Notes under the pieces: model-generated | Told to the model about the DNA's origin: nothing | Database searches by the model: none | Seen by the model: only the letters and a program-made list of their open reading frames with translations | NCBI RefSeq assembly: GCF_000699445.3 | Contig: NC_067197.1 | Location: 35,137,809-35,201,808, forward strand | Length of the DNA: 64,000 bases | Direction of reading: 5' to 3' | From: Schistosoma haematobium | Taxonomy: Eukaryota; Platyhelminthes; Trematoda; Strigeidida; Schistosomatidae | Shown: positions 37,101 to 43,325 of the stretch, piece after piece | Position numbering within the stretch: the first letter of the stretch is position 1 | Layout: the number at the start of each line of letters is the position of its first letter | Translations under genes and position numbers: made by a program

Positions 37101-38116
37101 CTGTTAAAATATCATCTCATGTAAGTAATTCTAGTAAACAATTCAATAATTCCAATATTTATCCACATCGTAGTTTAAATGACTTAACTGAAATCGTTTC
37201 ACCATCTGTATCAAAATCTTCTAGTTCAACATCATCAGCATCATCATCATCATCAACTTATGATTATCTACACAATGATACACTTCAAAATGATTTTAGA
37301 AATTCTAGTAAACAATGTCCACATTGTACAGTTGAATTAAACACTACAAAATTATATCCACTTCATTATGAATCAGTGAATAGTAAAACTAATAACAATA
37401 ATATAAACAAATCTCAAGATTCATTTAAACTTCCAGTTTGTTCATGTCATTATTTTAAACAAATATCTTCTCCATTATGTTATTTAAGTACTAATGATAT
37501 ATCAAATGATCAAAATAATATGCATAATAATATATTATCGAATACAGAATTATCTATTTCAAATTATTCATTACCAATAAATACATATTCAAATGATCAA
37601 ATGATTCGATTCGATTATTTAAATGAGTATCCTATTGAAAATATAAATGATTTAAACAAATGGAATAATGAACATTATTATCCTCATTTAAATCAAACAC
37701 CATTTATATTTAAGCATAATAATAATAATAATAATACAAAAATACAAAAATGTTCAAAATCACTTTATTGGAATAAATTTTTAAAAAAAAATAAACAAAA
37801 TCAAATTTTATTTAAATCGAATTCAAAATTAAAAAATTATTATCCAATTAATTTTAATTTAATTTCAATAAATAATAAACAAAAAAATTATCAATCATTA
37901 AAATATATTAAAAATGATATTGATTATATAACAAAAGCTGCTAGACAATTATTAATTGAATTAAAACAACGTGAATTTAAACAAAAAATTATTGAACAAT
38001 GGAAAATAGTTGGCATTGTATTAGATAGAATATTTTTTATTTTATATTTTATTACAATTTTATTATCAGCTTTATTATTTCATCCAACATTAATTGATGA
38101 TTATAATGATGATTAG
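11131..38116 (+). CDS. Nicotinic acetylcholine receptor-like alpha-type subunit, putative acetylcholine-gated chloride channel (5' exons missing)
   Basis: Five exons were read: 11,131-11,304, 12,666-12,946, 21,972-22,058, 27,477-27,595 and 36,989-38,116. They join in phase and give about 595 residues of a Cys-loop ligand-gated ion channel of the plasma membrane. In order they show the Cys loop (Cys, 13 residues, Cys), a C loop with vicinal cysteines (YPCC) typical of alpha subunits, TM1, TM2, TM3, an unusually long M3-M4 loop and TM4. The residues before TM2 are Pro-Ala-Lys where cation channels have Gly-Glu-Lys; P-A at -2'/-1' is the known anion-channel signature and occurs in the acetylcholine-gated chloride channels described from S. 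mansoni. Channel class is established by homology; anion selectivity is inferred. The signal peptide and the N-terminal half of the ligand domain must lie upstream and were not found. Confidence 0.9.
11640..11885 (-). pseudogene. RTE (SR2-like) LINE 3' end fragment
   Basis: Its last ~240 bp align by eye with the other RTE 3' ends at 13,289-13,665, 22,418-22,640, 24,282-24,765 and 39,710-40,000: a TAAG-type tail, a stop, then the codons for the C-terminal 'QDRVGWRM' region read on the minus strand. It is 5'-truncated and carries frameshifts. It lies in intron 1, antisense to the receptor gene. Confidence 0.7.
12285..12600 (-). repeat. tRNA-derived SINE, near full length
   Basis: On the minus strand it has the head, an A box near 12,490, a B-box-like TTCGAATCCC near 12,430 and the hammerhead-like block near 12,425-12,370, then the tail to 12,285. 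Its core reads TTGAGGAG (C3 mutated). It ends about 65 bp before receptor exon B, within the 3' part of intron 1. Confidence 0.75.
12666..12946 (+). CDS. Receptor exon B: C loop, TM1 and TM2 entrance
   Basis: Acceptor TTTATTTTAG and donor GTAAGTG. The exon has two N-glycosylation sequons (NIS, NSS), the C loop '[14 protein letters not shown]' with Tyr, vicinal Cys-Cys and a second Tyr four residues on (alpha7-like spacing), the pre-TM1 'WIKRK', TM1 (about '[17 protein letters not shown]') and '[10 protein letters not shown]'. In the last, Pro-Ala-Lys occupies -2', -1' and 0' of TM2. The acetylcholine-binding aromatic and cysteine residues visible here are intact. Ends with one base of a split codon. 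Confidence 0.93.
13117..13288 (+). repeat. (CTTA)n microsatellite, about 170 bp
   Basis: About 42 tetranucleotide units with one interruption (CTCA near 13,186). It directly abuts the 3' end of the minus-strand RTE fragment, so it is best explained as the expanded short-tandem-repeat tail that RTE elements carry. The long ORF through it is a repeat artefact. Confidence 0.9.
13289..13665 (-). pseudogene. RTE (SR2-like) LINE C-terminal fragment
   Basis: Read on the minus strand it gives the end of an RTE polyprotein in one nearly open frame: '[19 protein letters not shown]', then '[14 protein letters not shown]', '[18 protein letters not shown]', and 'QDRVGWRM' before the stop. About 115 residues remain, so it is strongly 5'-truncated. 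Only the region after the RT thumb is present. Confidence 0.85.
13666..14075. other. Intron 2 sequence, nothing recognised
   Basis: AT-rich sequence between the RTE fragment and the MITE, without visible features. Confidence 0.35.
14085..14373 (+). mobile_element. MITE copy 2 (289 bp) with perfect 9-bp target duplication
   Basis: Starts GGTGAGACAATAATTTATGG; the reverse complement of its end is GGCAAGACTATAATTTATGG, giving inverted termini of about 26 bp with few mismatches. It is flanked on both sides by ATAGTAGAA (14,076-14,084 and 14,374-14,382), an exact 9-bp duplication. No coding capacity. An 8-9 bp duplication with such termini is known for Merlin-type DNA transposons, which occur in S. 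mansoni; hAT (8 bp) and MULE (9-10 bp) families are alternatives. Confidence 0.85.
14555..14720 (+). repeat. Short dispersed repeat ('GACGTTTCG' family)
   Basis: Shares an extended match, including TTTTCTGACGTTTCGT and CAGAGAA, with 32,170-32,270. Function and source are unknown; it may be a terminal piece of a retroelement. Confidence 0.6.
14925..15190 (+). repeat. SINE 3' linker plus next-unit head
   Basis: Contains the 'GTGCTCACTAGTGACTAGCTT' type linker and the head up to the 'TTAGACACTATCACC' point where the tRNA-like part would start, then stops. It matches, in reverse, 25,490-25,690. Confidence 0.65.
15605..16095 (+). repeat. Solo-LTR-like repeat, copy 1
   Basis: Diverged homologue of 33,930-34,475: both contain 'TCGTATATAAT' (TATA-like), 'ACGGAATTAAATAAG', 'AATCGATATTTAT' and 'AATAATTAACAAGGTCAAAATGT' in the same order. 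Its ends are weakly inverted (TGTCGACTGGTTC near 15,634 and GAACCAGTCA near 16,050), which suggests an LTR of about 430 bp. No target duplication was found. Confidence 0.5.
16096..18299. other. Intron 2 sequence, no clear feature
   Basis: No ORF with a domain. The 17,700-17,960 part is less AT-rich and may be an old unclassified repeat, but no second copy is in the window. Confidence 0.3.
18308..18402 (+). repeat. (ACT)n/(ATT)n compound microsatellite
   Basis: Trinucleotide runs of ACT followed by ATT, in intron 2. Confidence 0.9.
19018..19186. repeat. Inverted repeat with ~66-bp arms
   Basis: The left arm (about 19,018-19,085, 'TTGGTGGAGTTTTGTTTACT' onward) matches the reverse complement of the right arm (about 19,119-19,186) with mismatches, around a ~33-bp centre. 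It could fold into a long hairpin in the intron RNA. The 68-codon minus-strand ORF here is incidental. Confidence 0.7.
19187..20944. other. Intron 2 sequence with simple repeats
   Basis: Contains a GA-rich tract (about 20,324-20,360) and a (TA)n run (about 20,621-20,642). Otherwise nothing was recognised. Confidence 0.4.
20945..21290 (+). repeat. Dispersed repeat family C, copy 2
   Basis: Close match to 9,003-9,378 over its whole length. The minus strand has the same misleading ORF start as copy 1. It directly adjoins the Sm-alpha tandem. Confidence 0.7.
21351..21410 (-). ncRNA. Hammerhead ribozyme, one core change
   Basis: Minus strand: stem I ATCCAG/CTGGAT, core CCGACGA (C instead of U at position 4), stem II GTCCC/GGGC, GAAA, short stem III ACGCGCGT and cleavage triplet GTC. 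The U4-to-C change in an otherwise conserved core should reduce or abolish cleavage. Confidence 0.8.
21685..21745 (-). ncRNA. Hammerhead ribozyme, core intact
   Basis: Minus strand: stem I ATCCAG/CTGGAT, core CTGACGA matching CUGANGA, stem II closed by GTCCC/GGGC, GAAA box, stem III ACGCGCGT, cleavage after GTC (between 21,699 and 21,698 read on the minus strand). This agrees with the well-studied schistosome hammerhead. Being in an intron and antisense to it, it would act only in SINE transcripts. Confidence 0.9.
21972..22058 (+). CDS. Receptor exon C: TM2 and M2-M3 linker
   Basis: Acceptor TTATTACAG, donor GTAAGTG, 87 bp. The first two bases finish an Ala codon. The translation runs '[20 protein letters not shown]' then '[10 protein letters not shown]', aligning with the TM2 and M2-M3 loop of nicotinic receptors (the final 'PLLG' equals the usual PLIG). 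Aligned to alpha7, position 2' is Val rather than Ser/Thr, 6' is Asn and 9' is Val instead of the gate Leu. The pore lining is therefore unusual. Ends with one base of the next codon. Confidence 0.88.
22418..22640 (-). pseudogene. RTE (SR2-like) LINE 3' fragment
   Basis: Diverged C-terminal piece of the same RTE family ('QDRVSWRL' on the minus strand matches the family's QDRVGWRM). About 80 residues, 5'-truncated, in intron 3. Confidence 0.65.
22641..23175. other. Intron 3 sequence, nothing recognised
   Basis: AT-rich with no visible feature. Confidence 0.35.
23180..23460 (+). repeat. Dispersed repeat family D, copy 1
   Basis: Matches 39,245-39,545 in order, including 'GAAGACAATACATTGA', 'GAACTGTCTCTTACA'-like and 'TCTTCTAATGTTTTTCTT'. 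Not identified. A 75-codon ORF is present only in this copy, so coding is unlikely. Confidence 0.6.
23461..24280. other. Intron 3 sequence, nothing recognised
   Basis: AT-rich, no repeat or ORF of note. Confidence 0.35.
24282..24765 (-). pseudogene. RTE (SR2-like) LINE C-terminal fragment
   Basis: Short TAAG tail, then on the minus strand the family's '[16 protein letters not shown]'-like segment, '[13 protein letters not shown]'-like and 'RGRPK'-type blocks, split between two frames (ORFs 24,526-24,732 and 24,318-24,590). About 150 residues remain; frameshifts make it inactive. Confidence 0.8.
24766..25275. other. Intron 3 sequence, nothing recognised
   Basis: AT-rich, no visible feature. 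Confidence 0.35.
25280..25757 (-). repeat. SINE dimer with near-consensus hammerhead
   Basis: On the minus strand: a partial tail (about 25,757-25,660), a linker and head (about 25,690-25,500), the tRNA-like part (about 25,480-25,405), the hammerhead block and a second tail. The hammerhead (25,353-25,400) has stem I CACTG/CAGTG, core CTGAGGA fitting CUGANGA, one mismatch in stem II (GTCC/GAAC), GAAA, ACGGCCGT and GTC. Confidence 0.75.
25353..25400 (-). ncRNA. Hammerhead-like motif of the second SINE family
   Basis: All catalytic boxes fit the hammerhead consensus, with predicted cleavage between 25,360 and 25,359 (minus strand). Stem II has one C-A mismatch. Best-preserved example of the CTGAGGA-type motif in the window. 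No activity evidence. Confidence 0.6.
25810..26049 (-). other. 79-codon ORF, possibly a retroelement remnant
   Basis: Starts '[20 protein letters not shown]' and has no certain domain. The block '[14 protein letters not shown]' is faintly like the region before the endonuclease of Penelope-like elements. Very uncertain. Confidence 0.25.
26220..26365 (-). repeat. Dispersed repeat family C, fragment
   Basis: Contains 'AGCATTTCGAGAAGGAGAGC', the reverse complement of the start of copy 20,945-21,290. Only the first ~120 bp are present. Confidence 0.6.
26950..27200 (-). pseudogene. Penelope-like GIY-YIG endonuclease fragment
   Basis: The minus-strand reading gives '[14 protein letters not shown]', 'AFKVTYKVS' and, after a stop, '[12 protein letters not shown]', the same order as the fragments at 8,129-8,413 and 10,680-10,965. 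The N-terminal part '[12 protein letters not shown]' is where the YIG strand would be and is degenerate. It lies 280 bp before receptor exon D. Confidence 0.6.
27477..27595 (+). CDS. Receptor exon D: TM3
   Basis: Acceptor TTTTAG, donor GTAAGA. The translation is '[20 protein letters not shown]', continuing '[20 protein letters not shown]', which matches TM3 and the start of the M3-M4 loop of nicotinic receptors (the final 'N-x-H-x-R' and 'W-x-R-K' are conserved). Ends in phase 0. Confidence 0.9.
27596..28460. other. Intron 4 sequence with a Sm-alpha fragment
   Basis: A degenerate minus-strand Sm-alpha piece lies at about 27,745-27,870 (mutated hammerhead and tRNA-like B-box region). The remainder shows nothing. 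Confidence 0.5.
28462..29046. repeat. Long inverted repeat, ~115-bp arms
   Basis: The left arm (28,462-28,574) matches the reverse complement of the right arm (28,928-29,046), with a 12-base gap and scattered mismatches. The shared core includes 'AGCAAGAACAAAGATTGGTG'. A ~350-bp AT-rich spacer separates the arms. A short third match to the right arm ('TTAGGTTGTAAACAGC') lies near 3,832. Confidence 0.75.
29047..30640. other. Intron 4 sequence, nothing firm
   Basis: Two overlapping ~60-codon ORFs near 29,479-29,726 have no recognisable domain. Confidence 0.3.
30645..30920. repeat. Sm-alpha-like SINE with internal inversion
   Basis: Up to about 30,724 the tRNA-like part is in minus orientation (reverse of 'GATAACGC...GGGTTCGAG'-type sequence). 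From about 30,725 the hammerhead block and 3' part run in plus orientation ('GAGTCCCAAATAGGACGAAAC'). The core before it reads ATAACGA, so it is inactive. The junction is head-to-head. Confidence 0.65.
31690..32015. repeat. Two Sm-alpha-like hammerhead units in inverted orientation
   Basis: The unit at 31,690-31,912 is on the minus strand; the piece at 31,918-32,015 is on the plus strand. The plus-strand hammerhead has core CTGACGA, stem II GTCTC/GGAC and GAAA, with GTC at the site, but a weak stem I. The minus-strand core is CTGAAGA with a damaged GAAA side. Confidence 0.7.
32016..33365. other. Intron 4 sequence with one short repeat
   Basis: 32,170-32,270 is the second copy of the 'GACGTTTCG' repeat described at 14,555-14,720. 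The remainder is AT-rich with nothing recognised. Confidence 0.5.
33370..33575 (+). repeat. tRNA-derived SINE with intact pol III boxes
   Basis: A box TGGTCTAGTGG (33,411-33,421) and B box GGTTCGAATCC (33,455-33,465) are both consensus. The hammerhead-like block (33,489-33,540) has perfect stems I and II, but the core reads CTGAGTA, with G8 changed. Confidence 0.8.
33930..34475 (+). repeat. Solo-LTR-like repeat, copy 2, with (TA)n expansion
   Basis: Homologous in order to 15,605-16,095. It is split by a ~63-bp (TA)n run (34,083-34,145) located where copy 1 has 'GAATACATATACTTC', so the microsatellite grew inside the repeat. The ORFs across the TA run are artefacts. Confidence 0.55.
34476..34910. 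other. Intron 4 sequence, nothing recognised
   Basis: AT-rich with no visible feature. Confidence 0.35.
34914..35180. mobile_element. Head-to-head SINE palindrome within a 13-bp target duplication
   Basis: 34,939-35,126 is a perfect palindrome (two 94-bp arms, centre GTGC|GCAC at 35,032/35,033, no spacer). Each arm is the 3' half of the CTGAGGA-type SINE, from the hammerhead block to the tail. Outside the perfect part the right side continues the SINE tail to about 35,167. The unit is bordered by AAATGGCTTATAG at 34,914-34,926 and 35,168-35,180. The duplication shows that the inverted pair entered as one insertion. The hammerhead core is mutated (CCGAGGA, AAAA). Confidence 0.85.
35380..35550 (+). 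repeat. SINE 3' half
   Basis: Begins shortly before the hammerhead-like block (35,424-35,475; core CTGAGGA, one mismatch at the stem I base, GAAA present, site ATC instead of GTC), followed by the tail. No tRNA-like part. Confidence 0.65.
35819..36087 (+). mobile_element. MITE copy 3 (269 bp)
   Basis: Same termini as copies 1 and 2 (GGTGAGGCTATAATATATAG at the left, ending TAGTCTCGCC), with a 20-bp internal shortening. The flanks share AAGTTT with an offset, so the target duplication is decayed. Confidence 0.7.
36088..36988. other. 3' part of intron 4, nothing recognised
   Basis: AT-rich, ending in the polypyrimidine tract and TCTAACAG acceptor of the last receptor exon. Confidence 0.4.
36989..38116 (+). 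CDS. Receptor exon E: long M3-M4 loop and TM4, with stop
   Basis: Acceptor TTCTAACAG, phase 0, 375 codons plus TAG. The first part is a low-complexity cytoplasmic loop rich in Asn, Ser and Tyr, with poly-Ser (about 37,215-37,256) and poly-Asn runs and two cysteine clusters (QCPHC and PVCSCH). The amphipathic helix before TM4 (about '[20 protein letters not shown]') and TM4 ('[20 protein letters not shown]') fit the family, including the 'W-K-x-V-x-x-V-L-D-R' entry to TM4. The protein ends 14 residues after TM4 in an acidic tail. Confidence 0.92.
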   Translation, partial: FTSLMGRILFINIDALELVETKDNLEMNLCLHRSAQKSVKISSHVSNSSKQFNNSNIYPHRSLNDLTEIVSPSVSKSSSSTSSASSSSSTYDYLHNDTLQNDFRNSSKQCPHCTVELNTTKLYPLHYESVNSKTNNNNINKSQDSFKLPVCSCHYFKQISSPLCYLSTNDISNDQNNMHNNILSNTELSISNYSLPINTYSNDQMIRFDYLNEYPIENINDLNKWNNEHYYPHLNQTPFIFKHNNNNNNTKIQKCSKSLYWNKFLKKNKQNQILFKSNSKLKNYYPINFNLISINNKQKNYQSLKYIKNDIDYITKAARQLLIELKQREFKQKIIEQWKIVGIVLDRIFFILYFITILLSALLFHPTLIDDYNDD

Positions 38117-38700
38117 GTATAGATTTTATTGATTATTTATCAATTAATTGAAATTATTGATTTTTATAAAATATTGTAAACATTTAAAATGTTGTCTCAA
38201 TGTTGTCGTTGTTTTTTTTTATTCTTCTTTATTCTGTTCTATATTTTCATAATTAATATTATAATGAATCAATCTTAACTAGATCATTATTTAAAAATCT
38301 GAAGTCACTGAATGGTCATTTCTTTTAAGTAATGAGATTTCTTAACAGTTCACACCCATGAACTTGTACATAGGAATCGAACCGAGCACCACTAAACTTG
38401 TGCGTTCATGGTTGTTCAGTGCTTCTAGGTTTTTAATGTTGATTTTGATTGTGTAAATATAGGTCAATATATATTTGACTATTTAAATCAGTTATTTTAA
38501 ACAACCAACAAAACTTATTATATACTATTCTGTTTTGTTCTACCAAATATACGACATTATTTGGGTAAACCTACATCTGTTCTTTGAGTTAACCAAGGGA
38601 GTAGAGCAATTTAGCCACCAGGTAGGTTGAATCAGGCCAGGCAATTGTCGCATGATATGACTCAATATTACATAAGTTAAGTATTTGTTATCATTTTATT
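38117..38700. other. 3' flank of the receptor gene
   Basis: AT-rich probable 3' UTR. No canonical AATAAA was seen in the first 150 bp after the stop. A degenerate SINE-like piece lies at about 38,305-38,440. Confidence 0.4.
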
Positions 38701-38707
38701 TCAGAGC

Positions 38708-39015
38708 TGTTAGGATGGCTCCGAAAAGCATGACGAAGACTCCAGAGTTTCTAAAGGAGCTGAAGAGATTCCGTCCAATCAGAAGTTGATAATTGCATGA
38801 CTTTACTCCTTGCGGATTGACTGAATAATAGTGGTGTTATAGCCGATCCTAAAAACTATAAACACCACTATTTTTTTTGTAAATTTGTGGCTCTTATACA
38901 GTAGTCTCTCCTCTCGATTCTTCCGCCCTTTGATTTACGACTCTTGAGGTTCTACACGTTCGATTACCGTCCGCTGTGTACCCTATTCTGCTGTAATTAA
39001 GTAGAGGACGTAACA
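38708..39015 (+). repeat. Solo-LTR-like repeat, family E copy 1
   Basis: Begins TGTTAGGATGG and ends GGACGTAACA (TG...CA with short inverted ends), with a TATA-like 'CTAAAAACTATAAACACC'. It shares 'GGAGCTGAAGA', 'TCCAATCA', 'GCGGATTG' and the TATA-like block with 50,215-50,577. No clear target duplication. Confidence 0.5.
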
Positions 39016-39244
39016 AAATCGAGTAAAATTGGCTTATTGAAGGGACAGGCAATGAAATATAGTCCGACATCTAGAGGTATTGTTAATGTTGTTATTGTTT
39101 AGTTATTACCAAGCGCACTATAAACCATTTAGCTGACGTGTTAAAACATCACTTATTTTTACCAAGTAACAACTATAATGAAATCCAGACTACTTCTTGA
39201 GGATATTCTTACTTTCATTAATATCAATTAGTGCATATATTTTC

Positions 39245-39545
39245 ATCCACAATATCTCAAAGCAATGTAATGAACGAAGACTTGGGTGGCGCAAACCAAT
39301 TTTTTCTATCAAACAATACCATACACTGAACTTGTAAAATATGAAGACAATACATTGAGTACTTAATTAGCACGACCTCCTTGAACTGTCTCTTACAAAC
39401 TCCATGATTCTTCCATTCATTCTGTTATTTGGACATCTTATGTTTTCTTTCTCTTCTAATGTTTTTCTTTTATCAGTAATAATCCCATTTCTAAATTCTT
39501 ATCAATACTGGTCATATATGTCCATATGAATAGCATACACCACAG
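39245..39545 (+). repeat. Dispersed repeat family D, copy 2
   Basis: Partner of 23,180-23,460. As in that copy, an RTE 3' end lies downstream (here about 165 bp, there about 820 bp), which may be chance. Confidence 0.6.
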
Positions 39546-39709
39546 CAGTACAACATAATCCCAGCCTTATATTATTCATATTTTCCTAGGAATTATTTTA
39601 CACATTTGATATCTATTGAACTGCTCTCAAATCCGTCTGGAGCAAGCTGAAGTTTACTACTGGTCATAAAACCAGGTAAAGAAGATAGTTTTGTGTTGGA
39701 ATAACGACC

Positions 39710-42300
39710 TTACTTACTAACTTAGACCTGTTACCCCTCGTGGAGGAACATGGGCTGCCCACCAGCACTCTCCATTCAACTTCGTCCTGGACAATCCTTT
39801 CCAGTTGTTTGCAGTTGCTATTGATCCTTTTCATGTTTGCTTCCGATTCTCAATGGAAGGTGTTCCTTGGTCTCCCTCTTGCCCTCTTCCTCTCAGAATT
39901 TCAAGTTAGCGTTTGCCTCATAATGCAGCTTGGGGATTTCCGCAATTTATGTCCTATCTACTTCCTGTATCTTTTCACGAATTCCACTTCGGTTCAAAGC
40001 TCGTTTGTTTTCTTCCACAGTAGACTGTTGGTGATGGTACCCGGCCAACAGGAGTTGAGTAACTTGCGTAAACAATTGTTGACAAATACTTGTACATGTT
40101 TGATGATGGTTGTGGTAGTTCACCACGTTTCAGCTCCGTACAGTGTAGCTATCTTGACGTTCTTATCGAAGATTCTGACTTTGATGTTGGCTGAGAGTTG
40201 TTTTGAGTTCCATATATTGTTCAACTGTAGGAATAATGCTTTTGCTTTGCCAATCCTTGCCTTAACGTCTGCATACGATCTTCCTCGTTCATCAGTGATG
40301 CTTCCCAAGTACGTGAAAGATTCCACACCTTCCAGAGTTTCTCCATCAAGGTGTGACTGGGTTGGTGTTCTCCTTGTCACATTTGAGGATCTTGCTTTCT
40401 TACACTTGCTCAGATATCCTTTCTTTTGTATCGCGAGGAAATACCCTTGTTTTCAGTTTATCGGTACTTCTTCTTCCTCCAAAATCTTCCTGAACAGAAC
40501 GTGGAGCACGTTTGCATTTGCTTCTGTGTCCGACTACAGTGCTTTGGCTGGTATATGATCATGTCCTGCTACTTTTCCACACTTGGATTGTCTGACATCC
40601 ATTCTGGTTCCTTTGATCGTTGGTTGAGTGACATCTATAGGAAGGCCTGTAAGTGCTGCTTTGATATCTGATGGTTTCAGTAAAGATGGTCTATTGAAGA
40701 GTTCCTCAAAGTATTCTACTCCATTTTTCCTTTGTCCTTGAATTTCAATGATTGGCTTTCCTTCTTCGTCCTTGACCGGTCTCTATGGTTCACTATGTTC
40801 CTCTGTTAGTTTCTTTGTCGTGTCATATAGTCGTTTCATATTTCCTTCGCTTGCAGCTTTTCCACTGTCGTTGCTAGGTCTTCCACGTATTTCTGCTTGT
40901 CAGCTCTTCACTTGTTCGCTTCTGTGTATTCAGCCTGTGCCAAGACTTTCTCTGTTCTTGTTCGGATGTCGTTAGTTGCTGTCCTGTTCTTGCTTTCTTG
41001 AATCATGTCCAGGGTTTCATATAGAGATGCATTCCTTATGATGATGTTTCTTGCAGCTCAGAACATCCTGACACTTTTAAGTTAGTGCTTCTTTGATCCC
41101 TTTGCACTTGTCCACCGCCGTAGTTACTTTTTCTTTCGGTCGATCTTTTAAGGCTTGGAACCTATTGTTGAGGGATACCTTGAATTGGTTTGAATTTGTC
41201 AGTAGGTCGAAGGAAGGCCGTATTAAAACTTCGTAATACTGTTTCTTCAGTTTCATCTTGGCAACCACCAGGTGGTGATCTGAAGCTACGTCAGCTCCTC
41301 TCTTGGTTCTCACTTCTTCTATTGTTCTTCTGAATTTTTAGTGACATAAATATGATCTATCTGGTTCTCCGTGGGGTGATCCGGTGAGACCAATGTAGCT
41401 TTGCGTATGCGTTTGTGTAGGAATATTGTGCCGCCTATAACCATTTTGTTGAATGCACATAGGCTTGCAAATCTGTCACCGTTTCCGTTTCTCTCTCCCA
41501 ATCAGTCCATTTCGTTCCATAATATCTTCATATCTGGTGTTGTCCGTCCCGACTTTGGCGTTTAGACCTCTCATCCGGATTGTTTGGTCCTTTCCTGGAT
41601 ATTTCGCCATGATCGTTTGCAGCCTCTCGTGAAAATGATCTTTATCTTCGTTGTTGCTATCATTAGTGGCACGTAGCATTGGATAACATTAATTGTGATT
41701 CCCTCCTTCTTTGTTTTGAAGAATGCTTTGGTGACCCTGAATCCATGATATTTTCATCCTATAAACGCTTTACATGCTTCTTTGAACAGCATCAGAGCAA
41801 CTCCGTGAGTGTGTGAAGCATTTTCTTCTTTGTGACCAGAGTACAACAGCGTCTCTCCTAAATCTAACTTTTTCAGTCCAGCTTGGGTATAATGGGTTTC
41901 ACGTATTCCAAGAATCGCCACGTTTTATCTCCTCATTTCTGTAGCTGTTTGATTGATTCTCCCAGTTACCCACATTTTCCAAACATTCCATGTATCTATA
42001 AAAATTGTTGCTCCGGCTGTCAGAAGGGGCATCGGCCTTGTAGCTTCCGAAGAATCTCGGATTTACTATCAGGCGTCATAATTCTTCTAAATGAAGACCC
42101 CTCAACCCGGAGAGTAGACTTTACATGATTTGGTCTGTTTTTGTGATTAGTTTTTTTAGCAAGGTTGTTTTCTATGAGATGGGGTTAATGACCCCATGCA
42201 CAACCCTCCTTTATTCAGGATTGAGACTAGCAGTAACTCTGGAAGTGCTTCAGGCAGGGTTTGGCAAACTTAATCCCATGGGAAATCTCGCTGGAAAACA
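39710..42300 (-). pseudogene. RTE (SR2-like) LINE with the RT palm deleted
   Basis: Read on the minus strand from about 42,300: a 5' leader (about 42,300-42,080), then APE-type endonuclease pieces (about 42,060-41,063): a degenerate 'TWNV'-like start, 'YSGHKEENASHTHGVALMLF', 'NVIQCYAPLM', 'NAKVGTDNTRYEDIM', 'NQIDHIYV', 'RGADVASDHHLVVAKM', in several frames. The N-terminal RT region (to about 40,400) ends at 'KKGYLSKC'. It then joins directly to the post-palm 'SFTYLGSITDERGR' and 'KNVKIATLYGAETW', and finally to the C-terminal region and TAAG tail. The whole catalytic palm, including the YADD box, is missing. In-frame stops are also present. A long plus-strand ORF (39,740-40,558) is its antisense shadow. 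Confidence 0.85.
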
Positions 42301-42314
42301 CAAACCCAAACAAA

Positions 42315-42980
42315 CTAAATGATTCTTTTTTACACTGCTCTAGCATCTGAATGGTCTTCATGAAGGACATTTATGATACCTCGTGATGAAACCCACGATT
42401 CCTTGGAATTCAAATTCATAGCAGCAAATAACGAAGGTGTATAGAGATCCTGGATAATATAGGAGGCCAGAAAGACGACTTGGATAGCGGTAGAAGCACG
42501 AAGGCACAACCTGACAGTGGTATACATGAGACCCATGGACGCAAGCTAAACAGAAAAGACTAGCTTTAGGAGATTTACTGCCGCATTCTGATCACGAAGG
42601 GAAAAATGCTCCATCTAAATACGATAATTTTTACAAGTGTTGTCTGAAGAAGCACGAAGAGAGCTTATATTGTTGCCATAATTTATGAGTAAACAGATTC
42701 CTGTATCATTTTTCGTCCATTATTTCTGGTTTGGCATTTACGAATAGTCAGTAACACTGTGTTTCATTCTTGTTTTGGACGTGAATACTTTACCCGCGGC
42801 ATTGCATATAAAAGAATTGTGTGATGATTTGAACAGAATAAAAAAGATGAAGGAGGGAAACCGGGAGATTTGTATGCTTTAAACAACATTTTCATAGGTG
42901 GCACCGTTTTCTTCCACAAGCACAAATGCCATATGGGTGTCACCGAACCAATTCTGCATCAATAAAAACCTCAGAAGATT
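42315..42980 (+). pseudogene. RTE LINE endonuclease fragment, 5' part (split by LTR element 1)
   Basis: On the plus strand, 'HETHGRKLN'-like and 'LALGDLLPHSDHEGKNAPS' (about 42,515-42,625) match the endonuclease 'SETHW...SGHEEENAPH' region in shifted frames. 'IGGTVFFHKHKCHMGVTEPI' (about 42,895-42,945) matches the 'IGGTIFPHK' block. Reading continues to 42,980, where the LTR begins, and resumes at 48,481 after it. It is opposite in orientation to the neighbouring RTE copy. Confidence 0.65.
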
Positions 42981-43325
42981 TGTAGTGTAGCGTCGAGTCG
43001 AGGTTGACTATGATCACCACTAAAACATGAGCGCGTACCAGAAAATCAGAAGGCGAAAGGAGATTGTAACCAGATTTATTCGTTGGCGATCTCGTGGTAT
43101 CGAAAGTATACCAAGATCGTGCTAAAGGAAATACAAGTGGAATCAATGGGCGAACGTGCGAGCGTACAAGGTCACAGTCAACGGAAGAATAATGGAGGAG
43201 TAATGGATGTCTTTAGTACAGTTTTACAAACAAGCACAGTAAAACAATCACTGGTACAATTGGTTATAATAATGACTGTTTCCATTAAACCAATCGCGTT
43301 CTCTTGATAAAAGTAGATCACTACA
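42981..43325 (-). repeat. LTR element 1, 3' LTR
   Basis: 345 bp. Compared by eye with 48,132-48,476, differences are near 43,030 and near 43,317 only. The 74-codon ORF inside is repeated identically in the other LTR and is not a gene. Confidence 0.92.

Noticed and set aside
39740..40558. A 272-codon plus-strand ORF
   Set aside because: It is the antisense shadow of the RTE LINE C-terminal region, which reads on the minus strand with clear domain blocks.
43083..43307. A 74-codon ORF, repeated exactly at 48,234-48,458
   Set aside because: Both lie inside the LTRs of element 1, so the repetition reflects LTR identity, not a conserved gene.
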